From contig JAKUDP010000004.1 in NCBI GenBank assembly GCA_022570795.1, forward strand, positions 1,426,001 to 1,490,000: a stretch of DNA of 64,000 nucleotides, read 5' to 3'. The stretch comes from Sphaerulina vaccinii (Eukaryota > Ascomycota > Dothideomycetes > Mycosphaerellales > Mycosphaerellaceae). Position numbers and translations under genes: made by a program. The notes under the pieces were generated by a model, which saw only the letters and a program-made list of their open reading frames with translations, had not been told where the DNA came from and ran no database searches. Shown piece after piece: positions 9,815-20,960 of this stretch (the first letter of the stretch is position 1; every line of letters begins with the position of its first letter).

Positions 9815-11283
9815 ATGACCACACTAGAAAAGACGCTCTACGTTGGAGCTTTCATACATTGCAAAGATCTGATAACGCTTGATATATGCACCCATGGCAT
9901 AATCGGAGTTGATGAGAATGGAAAGATTGCCTTCATATCGAGAGAAACAAAAGACAAACAGCTGCCAACTCGAGAAGGTTGGGAAAATGCCAAGGTCGTG
10001 AGCATTACCGGATTGGGATTCTTCTTTCCTGGCTTCATAGGTATATCGATATCCATTCCTATTATGCCATGAACAAACGATACTGACATATGCCAGACAC
10101 CCACATCCACGCCTCACAATACCCAAATGCAGGCATCTTCGGAAAGTCAACGCTTCTGGACTGGCTGAACACATATACCTTCCCTCTGGAATCCTCCTTC
10201 TCAGACCTCAAGAAAGCTTCCAAGATCTACAATCGAATCGTATCAAGAACTCTCTCACACGGCACAACGACAGCATGCTACTACGCAACAATACACGTCC
10301 CAGCTACAAAACTCCTAGCGGACATATGCCACTCCAAAGGCCAAAGAGCTTTCGTCGGACGAGTATGCATGGACTCTTTGGCACCAGACTACTACCGCGA
10401 TCAATCCGCTCAGACGTCGCTGGACGATGCGAAGGCTTGTATTGAGCATGTGAGATCGATTGATCCGACTTTCGACCTCATCAGCCCAATCATAACTCCC
10501 AGATTCGCGCCTTCTTGCTCAACAAAATCTCTCAACTCCTTAGGCCAACTACATAAGGATACTGGTGTGCCAGTGCAAACACACATTTGCGAAAACCTTC
10601 AAGAAATCCAACTTGTGAAAGACCTTTTCCCAGATTCGAAACACTACGCAGACGTCTACGACCGTTCTGGCCTCCTCACTTCAAGGACCATCCTCGCTCA
10701 CTGCGTCCACCTCTCACCCGAAGAAAGGAAACTCGTCCTCCAAAGAAAAGCCAAAATCTCCCACTGCCCAGCATCAAACACAGCCCTAACATCCGGCTGC
10801 GCTCCAATCCGCTCCTTACTCAAAGAAGGCCACACCATAGGTCTAGGAACAGACGTCTCAGGCGGATACACCCCCTCAATCCTAGCAGAATGTCGCGAAG
10901 CACTGTTCACTTCTCGCCACTTACACATCTCATCCGGCGCCCAGTCTTTAACGCGAGAAGAAGACGTCAAACTCTCCGTCGAAGAAGCTCTATACCTCGC
11001 AACACGCGGCGGCGCAGCTGTCGTTGGCCTGGAAGATAAGATCGGAGGATTTGAGGTTGGTATGGATTGGGATGCTCAGATGATAGGTCTCGATGTCGTG
11101 AATGGCGATGATGAGTGTGAATGGTCAGAAGCAGGTATTGTAGATGTTTTTGGACATGAGAGTTGGGACGATAATGTGAATAAATGGGTGTATGGAGGAG
11201 ATGATAGGAATACTTTGGCTGTTTGGGTGAAGGGGAGATTAGTGCACAGTCGAGGTGGGAGGAGAGGGTTACCTCATGCGTAG
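9815..11283 (+). CDS. Guanine deaminase
   Basis: Two exons, 9815-10040 and 10097-11283, give 470 residues. The 56-bp intron (GTATAT...CCAG) splits the codon before the zinc-binding motif, and splicing creates GFIDTHIHASQYPNAG. This is the HxH motif that starts the amidohydrolase metal site. Later ligands and signatures are also present: QTHICENL, LAHCVHLS, SHCPASNTAL and GLGTDVSGG. Family role: guanine to xanthine plus ammonia, in purine salvage and nitrogen use, in the cytosol. The length fits eukaryotic guanine deaminases (about 450). The protein ends with a hydrophilic Gly/Arg tail. No regulatory site was recognised. Confidence 0.93.
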
Positions 11284-12182
11284 TGATTGCTGTCACAGAC
11301 TCAGCACTATATATCGTCCCACAGTACTCAGCGATGTCAGAGAGCAACTCAATCTCACTTTCTGTCCTCCTCGGTCGGTAGAGTGTCCAGGATCGAAGGA
11401 TAGGCGAGCACAGGACGTTTGGTAGTGAGTAGGACCAGAGCCGGCTTCCAGGTTTCCAATCGACACTACCTTGACTTGACTTGACTTCGCGCTATGTAGA
11501 TAGGGTAGAGGCGGAGGAAGTGCATACCACATCGCGTTGGTCGTGACGTCTCGCGGAGGATCCACCTTCTCTTCATACATGGTGTGTTTGCATCTTCAGC
11601 AATAGTAGTGAGAGACTGGAAAGCAGAGGTTAGCTTAGCTTAGCGCACACACAGATACAGTGTTGGTGGACGATGAGCAAGCATCTCTGAAGCCGTGGTG
11701 TTCTGTCATGGAGATTCGGCATTGAGCTCTTAGCCATGGTGGGTACTGATGGTGAGAGTGGTAGTAGCTGTTTGATATTCACTGTCATGCCACTAGCATG
11801 TCATATCTGGCATCGACCTCATATTCATCGTCCCTTAAGCCTGCTATTCACTTCTACCTTCACGTCTCAGCCTGCACCGATCGACATTTCATGCCATGCC
11901 TCCATTTCCCAGCGCAGTTTCATGTATTATACCTGCCACGCTTAGTGCTTGCTGGAGACGGTCGGCTCGCGAAAGCGTCCCTTGTGCCGGCCTCGGAATG
12001 ACTGCACGAGGACTCTATCCTTCGGAACCAGTACTTCTGAACGCTGCACAGAGGGCTGCGTAGTTGTGAGTTAGGTCGAGAATTGACTGTGGTAAGCTTG
12101 TGGCCTGCACGATGCTTCGAACCTTGACTGCGCCCTCGTCTTCGATAAGCTTGCGAATTGTCAACAGGAGATCAGGCGAGAA
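11284..12182. other. Intergenic, 0.9 kb
   Basis: A TTGACTTGACTTGACTTC micro-repeat occurs near 11470 and a GCTTAGCTTAGCG repeat near 11630. Short frames here lack family features. It lies between convergent genes, so it holds 3' ends and no obvious promoter. Confidence 0.5.
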
Positions 12183-14429
12183 CTAGAGACTATTAGCGAA
12201 AGTGTCTCCAAAATGCTTTATGAGTTTCTCAGGGTATTGTCGCCACTGTCGTGAGCATGGAGATCTGCTTCTTCTTGAGCGATGTGAAGAAAAAAGGGCA
12301 CTTACCTCAGAGTACCATCTATACTGCCACGCGATCAGCCGTATCAGTGCGCCCAGCATACTCCGTCCATCTGATTGTTGCTCGTACATCTTGAGAACGC
12401 CTCGCATCGCCTTCGGGCTGAACCGCATGCTGAGACACGCTTGCCAGGCCTCAATAGCCTCTTCAGGATGATGCAGTCGTTCTGCTAAGTCACCGAGAAT
12501 CTCCCACTCTTCGGCACCCTTCTTATAAGCCATCTGCTGCTGCTTGTACTGTGATGCCTCAGTCCGCCAGATTGTGTAGATTCGCAAGTCTTCATAAAGA
12601 ACCATGAACAGATTGTCGAGCCATCGCTCGCAAAGTCGCTTGTGCTGGAATTGGGTATATTGCTGGTGTGTAGGATCGGTGTTGGGAGGTTGTGGCTGTG
12701 GTGTCTCTGCTCCAGAGCGTACGGTGACAGAGGAAGTAGGTTTTGACACATCGGGATCGAGGTGTGAAGATGCTGCTGATGGTTCGCCTTCACCATTGAT
12801 CATGTCGTCTGTGTCCGGATCAGAGTGCTCGTCGTCTTGTTGCTGTGAGTGGCCGTTGGGCTGTGGCGTGTCATTGCCTCGCAGTGCCGTGGTACTCGCG
12901 CTTCTGCTGCCAGCCGGTGCCTGTCTTTCTTGTCTATACTCCTCTTCCATCACGAAGACTTGACTGCGAATCTTCAACAACTGATCCCAGCCTATCTTTT
13001 TTGTGATCTCAGTAAGAAGAATGTATGCTTTCAAGAAGGTTCCTTTGTAGTTGCCGGCCGACAGCCTCTTTAGTGTCGGGTGAACCACATCGGAATCAGG
13101 AACTGCGCCGCCATCGTCTATCTCGTCGCATACGGTCTCCGGGGCCAGAGGCAACGTTATACGAGATGGTTCGGGTAGTCGTGGAGCATCTTTGTCCTGG
13201 TAGGTGAACATCGGACATGAATTCAAGGTAAGCAGAGCCATGTCCCACTGCTCCATGGAGACGTATACTTCTGCAAGTCGAGCCCATGTGCAGAATTCGC
13301 TCGGCGCAGAGACTACTTCACGCTTGGCGAGCTCCAATGCCAGGTCTGACCGGCCTTTGCGATTGCAGAGCTCCGCCTGCGTGTCCAGTATCGAGTAGTC
13401 CATCGGGAGTTCTTGCACTGCTTCATGAAGCAATTGTATCGCTTTAACCTCTTCGTCAGCTGCAAGATAGACTTTAGCAAGCAGAGATGAGATTTCCGGA
13501 TCTCGCATGCGTAGTTTCTCGAAGAGGTTGATGCCAGATGCGAACCGTCCTGTGGTCTTGAAGTAATGTAGCAGTCCGGAAGTTAGGTGATTTGATACCA
13601 AGTTGGGCACTTGTATCTCAGGGTCTGAACCCAGTTGCCAGCCTGCATTGCCATTAGTTCTGATACAATCTCACCTACACTTCCGTGCTCACCGCTGAAG
13701 AACAGCTTCTCAGCTGCATCCAGAAAGCGCTGTTCCTGCTCAGTGCTCTGAACAGGGTTGAATCGTCTGACACCAATGATCCGCTTGATCACATCACCAG
13801 ATCCCGTATCGGCATATGAGTATGCGCGCAGCACACTGCACAAATATGTCTCCAGCCAATGCTCTTCTGTTGCTTCCAGCTTGTTTCCGCGCTCGTCCAC
13901 ACAATAGCTCTCGACAGTCCCCGGTATTTGCACTTGCACGCGCATATCGACTCGCGAGAAGGCATTGTAGCAACAATATGTGCCCGATATTACTTTGTTC
14001 GTGTTATTGCTCGGACCGTAGGTCAATGTGTTGATGTATGCTGCCAAGCTGGCTGACGACGACGCATCGACTCCAGTGACATGGTGGTACACGCCGACCT
14101 GGGAGATGTCAGTATCCAGTCTTGTCCGTAGGTTGCTCGCTGCTGTCCCTCCAAGCGGCGCTTCTCCTCAGTAGCCCTCACAGCGCTACTGCCGCGCACA
14201 GAGGCATACCTGTTTCGATGCCGACTTGTTGTTGGCAGGTGCCTTGGTCAAGTGAACCAGATCTGGAGGACCGAGTTCGCGTAATGTCGATAAGCTGTCG
14301 GATCGAATGTCGACAACGGAATGGGCGTCGTCCTCGTACAGTCTGTCTTGCGCTTAGCCTCGAAGCTCTACTGAGACCATCAATCATATATTGAGCTCAA
14401 GCTTACTCGGGGATTGCAGTCGCAACCAT
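12183..14429 (-). CDS. Chs5-Arf1-binding (ChAPs) exomer subunit, Bud7/Bch1-like
   Basis: Five exons were deduced: 14407-14429, 14210-14342, 13693-14098, 12306-13642 and 12183-12245; all splice phases agree and give 653 residues. A tiny first exon (MVATAIPE) joins LYEDDAHSVVDIRS; then come the ELGPPDLVHLTK and YHHVTGVDASS segments and the hallmark PNLVSNHLTSGLLHYFK. TPR-like helices follow (about residues 200-330), then a Ser/Asp-rich insert near 390-460 and a C-terminal WEILGDLAERLHHPEEAIEAW repeat. ChAPs proteins are adaptors of the exomer coat, which exports cargo such as chitin synthase from the trans-Golgi with Chs5 and Arf1. Filamentous fungi usually have fewer paralogues than yeast, so a single Bud7/Bch1-like name is safest. 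The gene is divergent from HIR3. Confidence 0.9.
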
Positions 14430-14854
14430 TGTCAGAGCTTGGTCGCGTGCCAATTCGGATTGGAGTGTCTCTGAGATACACTATCCGATCGAGAGGGTAG
14501 TATGAGGATCGTGGGTGTCGTGGTCGCTCAATGGCTTATTGAGATGTTGTCTTGCCTTCCTTCCTTCCACCTACCACGAATCTCGAACTCAGCCCAGGAG
14601 CAAGGTGGAAGGTGGAGCTCTTTCCCGTGGAGCCAACGACCCGCTCGCTAGACCCCTGTCACAAGCCGAAACAGCCAGACGCGTTACATCGCACTGCACT
14701 TCACTCCACGCGTTTGCCTACTCTTCAGACCAGTATATCATACCATCGAACATCCATCGCCGACTTGCTCAGCTTCAGCATGTCCGGACTCAGCAGAGCG
14801 CTTACAACACGACAATAGTGCAGTGGTCACATACGATCAGCATATACCTGCACC
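14430..14854. promoter_or_regulatory. Divergent promoter between the ChAPs gene and HIR3
   Basis: 425 bp separate the two start codons. The HIR3-proximal part (14700-14850) is CA/CT-rich, typical of fungal 5' leaders. No specific site was identified. Confidence 0.45.
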
Positions 14855-17800
14855 ATGTCAGGAGGCTTCCACGCCCTCAACATCGAATATGATGACGAGT
14901 CGGATACTGAGGTCGATGACACGAAGGAGATACAAATTGAAGAGGCACTCCGCCTGTATCAGATCGCCTTGAAGCTTCACGCAGATGGGCCTGAATTCTA
15001 CGATCAGGCCGGCGAAGCATACCGCGAACTATTCAATTCCGAGATATTCAAGTACCCGGGATCGCAGACGGAACTTCAACGTATTGAGCTTTATGGACCC
15101 TCTCCCGAAGATGAGCTTCCCTTGGATGGACCTGTCCCGGGACGCGTGACAGCGAATAACAGCTTCGACACTGGTCCTAGCACTCTGCCTCAGATTCTCC
15201 ACTTGTCGCATAAGAACTATGCGCAATTCAAGCTCGACTTCTTATCTGCCAGATTCGACTCCTTCAATGTTACCCTTAATCAGATACTGGTGGAAGCTAC
15301 GAGCGCATTGACACACTTTGTGCACTCCCTAGACAAAGATGACACGGACCTCGACCTGTGGCGCCGCACAGCATCTGTGGGACAGGTTCTTGATAGCAAG
15401 CGTGTGGCACGCTTCTGCCTGGAGTCTGTTCTGGAGAACGATGATGAGGGCATCAAGGACGTACTATCTTTTCCAGGACTCGAGACAGGATTTGCAGCAG
15501 AGCAGCTCCGAGAGCTTATTGGACAGTTGCAGGATCAGCTGTCTATCCTGCAAGCACCCTTATCAGTGACCAAGCGTCGGGCTCTCTCCAGCATGCTCAA
15601 GCAGAGACTGCATCCCTACGACAGAGTGATCCGAGCCAGTAATGTAAGGCGACAGAGGGTTGGTAGCACTCTGGAGGCTGTTGAGCAAGAGCGGGATATC
15701 TTGCAAGAGCGAGATATCTTGCCAGAGCCTCGAGACTGGGCACAGATGGGTGATGCGATTCTGCGACAGCAAATGAAAGAACAGCATGACACAGTACCTA
15801 CAAGACCTGGTACTGCTATCGGCTTCGATATGGCTGGCTCCTTACCCCAAGTACCAGCCAGCCCGAAGGTCATCATACCCAGGATGAGAATCGTCAAGCA
15901 AACTGTCTGGCCGACGACTTTGAGAGAACAGTTCCCTGGGATGGATGCTGGGAGGCCCACCGTTCAACCTCGAATCGCTGCAGCAGATCCAAGTATGGAG
16001 GTGCCATCCGAGAGTCCCTTACCATCTCAGCCGAGGAGCGTCTTCGGCGGTATTCCGACGATGACTCTGCCCTCACGGAAAAGATCAGGCGATGCTGCAG
16101 GCATACTTGATACTGAGGAAGGGAGGACGAAGAGCAAGCGTATCAGGGCACGAGATTCGACAGTAGACATGGCTGGCGATCGCCAAGCGGAGCAAGACGC
16201 TAACGATCGTTGGGAGAAGGAACAGAAGCTTCTTGAGATCCAAGCAGCTGATGATTGGATGTTCGAGACTGTTGGCAACTTCTTTGAGCGCATTGGAATC
16301 GTCGGATTCGATGCAGCACGGCACATGAGGCAGGAAATGCAGTCCACGAATGGCGCAGGTCACTCACCATCCGACAATCTTCATCATCAAGGCACAGCCG
16401 CTCTGCGGTACGTAAGAGAAGATATTCAGGGCCTGCTCGATCAATGGAACGACCAAATGGCCCACTTATTGCTCCATGGTGGCGAGAACCTCGACATCAG
16501 CCAGAGCCAGAACCTCCTCAGCACTGGAAACGTCCTCGCCAGCGGGTCGACATCCAAGGCGTTGAAGAAAGTTGACTCCTTGCCCAATGACGGTCTACGA
16601 GACGTTCTGCAGGCAGTGACTTCGGCTTGGTCTCTTACGCCCGATGTCGCTTGGGCTTTTGTACAAGCTTTGCTTCGACCTGGAACGTTCTCCGAGAACG
16701 AGAACAGCTACACAAAGTACCAATGGCCGGAGCCTGTCAAGTTGGTGGTCGTTCGCATCCTCGTGAGCTTTGACGAGACTATCTTGGAGCAAGCCACTGC
16801 CGAGCTTCGGCAATGGCACAACGATAAGCCGGAACCTTTGCCATCACTGAGTGGTATGCAACACTTCATACAGACGATCTTTGAGCTTCATCTGGATGTG
16901 TACTCCTTGATCAAGCAGGACAACAGTGGTGTAGACCGAGACACAATCGTTGCACAAGGCGACCGACTGCAGCGTTGGTCAGATCTGTCGCGAGAAGCTA
17001 TAGGTGTGAGAGGCGGACTCTCCGGTGGCGTCGATATCAAAGACGACCTCAGCATCCGGTTCTTGTGGGCTATTACATTCAGCATCAGCACTTCGGAAGA
17101 CGTAACGCAGGAACACGCCATCGAATGTATGAACGACCTCAAGAGGCTCCTGATGGCAGCCGACGAGCCTCTCATCCAGCTACAGAACAATGCGGTCATG
17201 CCGGAAGTGTCAATAGATGCTCTGGATCGTGAGCTTTCGATGTTGACTACGAAGGACTTTTTCCTGAAAGTCACTAACCAAGACACATCTGATCCTGCTG
17301 CAGTCATCGAGAGCCTGGAACCATTGCTCGAATCTCTGGAGACTGCTAAAGCTCCAAGCATTGACAGCATGTCCGACTCAGACGAGGTCATTCCGACGGC
17401 GAATGTTCCGCAAGAGCTCATTCGATTCCTCGCAGCGAGTCCGATATCTGTACGCCTGATGCTTTGGCAGCGGCTCCGCGATGCCTACGCTAAGATTGAG
17501 TACAATCCTATGGTATTCTGCTGCTACCTACGCATGATCGGAATGGTATTGGAAGAACTGAAATCATCTGACATCACCTCTCTAGACCCTGCCGAAAGAC
17601 TCATTACTGAGCTCAAGAGTCTTCGCTTGATATCGGAGTGGGTCAAAAGATTGTTTGAGATCTTCCAGATCAACAAAGACGCTATGCAATGCATGGACGA
17701 GGACTACATCAAATTCGCGGTCAGCAACTTCGGCGAGCTACTTCAGCTGCTGCAAGTCATCAACGTGGCATACGATCCTATACGCGTTGAGCTGCCAGGC

Positions 17801-20578
17801 GCCTTAGTGCCATCAGCGCACTCATTCAAGTCAGTCCTGAAATTGTCGAATGAGACACAGATTCGTGTCTGGATTATGCTCTACGCCCTTTTGCAGGAAG
17901 CAATGTCACAAAATCCAGATCTATTCCCCACGCCGACGGAGGACCGTTTCGAGTTTCTGCGTGTAGTACACCGCAACTTGGGCATCCGCGAGATATGCTC
18001 GGGCCTGAACAAGACTTTCGTACGTCTGCTCAAGGACGAGTTCTTCACGATGTCGCACATCGAGGGCTATGATAGCGAGCAAGCGCAAGTACTGTACGAT
18101 TTATACGGTCTGAAATGTTTCGTGAATCCAGACTACGAGTTGATTGAGCACGAATGCACCAGAGATGCTTTCCTCGATCGCGGTGTCGCTCTACAGGCCG
18201 TGGATCTACTTCTTGCTCAAGCAAAGAAGATACCAATCAAGGATCTGGTTAAGCATCCCATCAAAGACACGATCGAGAGGGTACATGGTGCACTTGCTAG
18301 GAAGAAACCGAGCGATGCCATTCTTCGCAATCGAGAGATCGTGCACAAGTTCTTGAGGTCGCACATTCAACCACTGGATCTGTTCTCTTGTCTAAAGGGC
18401 GAGGGAAACCACCTTGCTGTCACTCAAGTACCCGAAGGAGATGCTGTCTTGGCTTCGAAAGGCTGGTTTTTCCTGATGGGCCACATGTCGCTCACGAAGT
18501 TCCGCACTCAGAAGCGCACGGGACCCACACCAACTGAGGACGTCGACATAGCGATCGCATTCTTCATGCAAGATCTAGAATTTACCATGGATCACTGGGA
18601 GACATGGTTTCGTCTCGCACAAGCTTATGATACAAAGATAGAGGAAAGCGTTGTCTGGTCAGCCGAGAAGCTCAACAACAGTATGCAGGATGTGGTCATG
18701 CTGCAGAAAACTGGCATTCACTGCTTCACTATGGCCACTGCGTTGGCATACCGGTCGGCTGATATAGGATTCGAGACTTCTACCAAGATGACGGAAATGT
18801 ATCATGATTTCGCTTTGAGGCTTTATGCTTCTTCTCGCGAGCCCTTCTCGATGAAGCCATTCGAGATTGAGGATGAGAACATCTTCGTCAGCGACCACAA
18901 AGGCGTACATAAGGCAACTTCACTTCAGATCGTTCGTGTCTACACCGTCTGGAAGCTGGCGAATGTGCTCTTCAAGCGAGCTCTAGCCGGACGCCCGGAT
19001 CAGTGGCAGATACACTACATGATCGGCAAGTGTTTGTGGAAGATGCACAGCGCCAGTGTGAGAATGAGAGGGCCGAAGGATATACCACCAACAGGCGCCC
19101 AGGTCGTGGAGCCCTTCGTCAAAGCGCTCGAGCTTCTGCCGGACAAGGACAAGAAAGAGAGCAAGGACTCTAAGCGTGAGCCAACGCTAGAGCCACATTA
19201 TAAATTGGTTTCTATCGTGGACAAGCTCTGGCGCAGAAATGCTCTCGACCGTCACAGCATGAAGGAGGCAATCGAGCATTCGCACTATGCTCGGAAGGAA
19301 GGCTTTCCCGATGACATGGCAGAATGGAGGACGTATATGCTTGCAATCCTCAAGAGCTTGCGAAACGCGGATAAGTCTAATTGGTATCACCGAATCATCG
19401 CTAGACATGCTCAGACTGTCTATCATGAAGACAGGCCACTCACCGAACCCACCCTTGAGGAGCTCAGAGCTTCCGCTATCGCTGCAAAAGAAGTTCTCAC
19501 TGCGCAGATGTTCACCAAGACCATGGTGCTGCAAGTTTGGCGTCCAGAAAACGAAAGAGCCGGCCGCCACTTCGTCTATACCACTCGATACACAAGGTTC
19601 ATCGTCAACATCTTCAAGCAGCTTCGGGATCGCGCTGGTCTCGAAATGCTCGCCAGAAGAGTTCGAAGACGGCCGCACGACCTCTTCGAACACAGCAACG
19701 TATGGCAAGATATCTGTACTGCCTATCTGTTCCTTATGCGCACACATGCCAGCTTGTCAGAAGGGCTCGAGACGTCCTGCTTCAGTACCATTGCTCACGA
19801 AGACTTCTTGGCTAGAAAAGATCCCCTCGAGAAATGGATGCAAGAGACGCCGGCTGGGGTTTCGTCCGCCTTGGACGTTCTTCGCGAAGTACAAGAGCTC
19901 AAGAAGATCAACCAAGGTCTGATGAAGCCTGGCGCGATTGATGATCTGATCGGCGATTCGTATGCGCAGCTATTCAATACGTTTGGCAAGCAACTTTGGG
20001 AAGCAGAAGAGCGGCAGCGCAGAGAAGATGAAGCCAATCCACCGCCGGATGCTACTTCTGCAATGGCTAATCCTGCACGAAATCCTACGATGAGTCTCTC
20101 ACATCTCATGAATGTGGACGGAGCTTCCGACATGGTACCTGCGCCCACGCCAACACCAATGGCTATTGCTACTCCTGCTGAGCCTGACTCTGCACCTCCA
20201 CGCCGCAAGATAGGCGTTGGCAGACGTGAGATCCGAACAGCTGCTGAGTCCTGCGTTCTCAAAGCCGGCACCACCGCTAGCAAGGACAGAGCTGCCACCA
20301 ATGGTCTTGGCTTCCCAGTGGTTCCAAAGAGTACTTCCGCGGTTCAGAATCTGATAGATCAGGACCGAAAATCAAGCCTTCCAGGTGCAATGTCAGTCGA
20401 GCATAGCGCTCCGGGTAGTATACACGATGATGCCGACGATGAAAGCGAGCTTAGCGATCTTGAAGAGGAAGGCAAATTGCACAGATCATCTTCTTTACCC
20501 GAGATCGAAGAAGACCTCGGCCTGGATGAGGATGAAGATCAAGGTGAAGGCGCCGATGATGTTGAGATGGGAGAGTAG
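14855..20578 (+). CDS. HIR3: Histone transcription regulator 3 (HIR3/CABIN1 family)
   Basis: This single 5.7-kb exon encodes 1907 residues. The N-terminus is diagnostic: SGGFHALNIEYDDESD, then TKEIQIEEALRLYQIALKLH, GPEFYDQAGEAYRELF and NSEIFKYPGS, the conserved HIR3 start with TPR-like helices. The middle is a long alpha-solenoid. The last 200 residues are disordered and end in an acidic run (SELSDLEEEGK, DLGLDEDEDQGEG). Family role: a scaffold subunit of the HIR complex, which deposits H3-H4 independently of replication and represses histone genes in the nucleus. The size matches family members. A short in-frame zinc-finger-coding segment sits just after the stop. No intron is needed. Confidence 0.92.
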   Translation: MSGGFHALNIEYDDESDTEVDDTKEIQIEEALRLYQIALKLHADGPEFYDQAGEAYRELFNSEIFKYPGSQTELQRIELYGPSPEDELPLDGPVPGRVTANNSFDTGPSTLPQILHLSHKNYAQFKLDFLSARFDSFNVTLNQILVEATSALTHFVHSLDKDDTDLDLWRRTASVGQVLDSKRVARFCLESVLENDDEGIKDVLSFPGLETGFAAEQLRELIGQLQDQLSILQAPLSVTKRRALSSMLKQRLHPYDRVIRASNVRRQRVGSTLEAVEQERDILQERDILPEPRDWAQMGDAILRQQMKEQHDTVPTRPGTAIGFDMAGSLPQVPASPKVIIPRMRIVKQTVWPTTLREQFPGMDAGRPTVQPRIAAADPSMEVPSESPLPSQPRSVFGGIPTMTLPSRKRSGDAAGILDTEEGRTKSKRIRARDSTVDMAGDRQAEQDANDRWEKEQKLLEIQAADDWMFETVGNFFERIGIVGFDAARHMRQEMQSTNGAGHSPSDNLHHQGTAALRYVREDIQGLLDQWNDQMAHLLLHGGENLDISQSQNLLSTGNVLASGSTSKALKKVDSLPNDGLRDVLQAVTSAWSLTPDVAWAFVQALLRPGTFSENENSYTKYQWPEPVKLVVVRILVSFDETILEQATAELRQWHNDKPEPLPSLSGMQHFIQTIFELHLDVYSLIKQDNSGVDRDTIVAQGDRLQRWSDLSREAIGVRGGLSGGVDIKDDLSIRFLWAITFSISTSEDVTQEHAIECMNDLKRLLMAADEPLIQLQNNAVMPEVSIDALDRELSMLTTKDFFLKVTNQDTSDPAAVIESLEPLLESLETAKAPSIDSMSDSDEVIPTANVPQELIRFLAASPISVRLMLWQRLRDAYAKIEYNPMVFCCYLRMIGMVLEELKSSDITSLDPAERLITELKSLRLISEWVKRLFEIFQINKDAMQCMDEDYIKFAVSNFGELLQLLQVINVAYDPIRVELPGALVPSAHSFKSVLKLSNETQIRVWIMLYALLQEAMSQNPDLFPTPTEDRFEFLRVVHRNLGIREICSGLNKTFVRLLKDEFFTMSHIEGYDSEQAQVLYDLYGLKCFVNPDYELIEHECTRDAFLDRGVALQAVDLLLAQAKKIPIKDLVKHPIKDTIERVHGALARKKPSDAILRNREIVHKFLRSHIQPLDLFSCLKGEGNHLAVTQVPEGDAVLASKGWFFLMGHMSLTKFRTQKRTGPTPTEDVDIAIAFFMQDLEFTMDHWETWFRLAQAYDTKIEESVVWSAEKLNNSMQDVVMLQKTGIHCFTMATALAYRSADIGFETSTKMTEMYHDFALRLYASSREPFSMKPFEIEDENIFVSDHKGVHKATSLQIVRVYTVWKLANVLFKRALAGRPDQWQIHYMIGKCLWKMHSASVRMRGPKDIPPTGAQVVEPFVKALELLPDKDKKESKDSKREPTLEPHYKLVSIVDKLWRRNALDRHSMKEAIEHSHYARKEGFPDDMAEWRTYMLAILKSLRNADKSNWYHRIIARHAQTVYHEDRPLTEPTLEELRASAIAAKEVLTAQMFTKTMVLQVWRPENERAGRHFVYTTRYTRFIVNIFKQLRDRAGLEMLARRVRRRPHDLFEHSNVWQDICTAYLFLMRTHASLSEGLETSCFSTIAHEDFLARKDPLEKWMQETPAGVSSALDVLREVQELKKINQGLMKPGAIDDLIGDSYAQLFNTFGKQLWEAEERQRREDEANPPPDATSAMANPARNPTMSLSHLMNVDGASDMVPAPTPTPMAIATPAEPDSAPPRRKIGVGRREIRTAAESCVLKAGTTASKDRAATNGLGFPVVPKSTSAVQNLIDQDRKSSLPGAMSVEHSAPGSIHDDADDESELSDLEEEGKLHRSSSLPEIEEDLGLDEDEDQGEGADDVEMGE

Positions 20579-20587
20579 GGCGACTAG

Positions 20588-20731
20588 GAGCGCACTCATG
20601 ATGAAACATATCCTGCTCACTCGCTCGAACCAACGCGGTGGCAGTGCAAGTATTGCGACATGTTCTGTCGTAGCGGAAGAGGACTATCGAAGCACCTGGA
20701 GACCCACCCTTCTCGTAGTCCGCGCAAATAG
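20588..20731 (+). other. Orphan C2H2 zinc-finger coding segment downstream of HIR3
   Basis: In the same frame as HIR3, after its stop (20576-20578) and a second TAG (20585-20587), 47 codons encode a perfect CX2CX12HX3H finger (CKYCDMFC...SKHLETH) and end at TAG 20729-20731. There is no ATG in this frame before the finger. An intron removing both stops would have to be about 30 nt, which is too short. It may be a remnant exon, a readthrough extension or part of an unrecognised gene. Confidence 0.45.
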
Positions 20732-20960
20732 GAGCCTGTTGATCAGTTTAGCTCTAGAAAGAAGACGGGAGGAAGCAGTATTGAGTGGAAGGAATGGTCA
20801 GCATCATTCAGAACTGTATAGCCAAACTTCAAACAATGCTATGCGATGCTTCTAATACAATATCGCGAATGGCGTCTTCTCATACACTGCTCCTTCTCTG
20901 CTCAGTCGCCTACAGACTTCTCCGATCTCCATCCAAACTCCGCGCATCTCATCAAGTCCC

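Noticed and set aside
10587..11039. Arg/Pro-rich ORF inside guanine deaminase
   Set aside because: Frame shadow of a clear amidohydrolase coding sequence.
11293..11580. Minus-strand ORF overlapping the guanine deaminase 3' flank
   Set aside because: No family features, no codon-like pattern and no splice structure.
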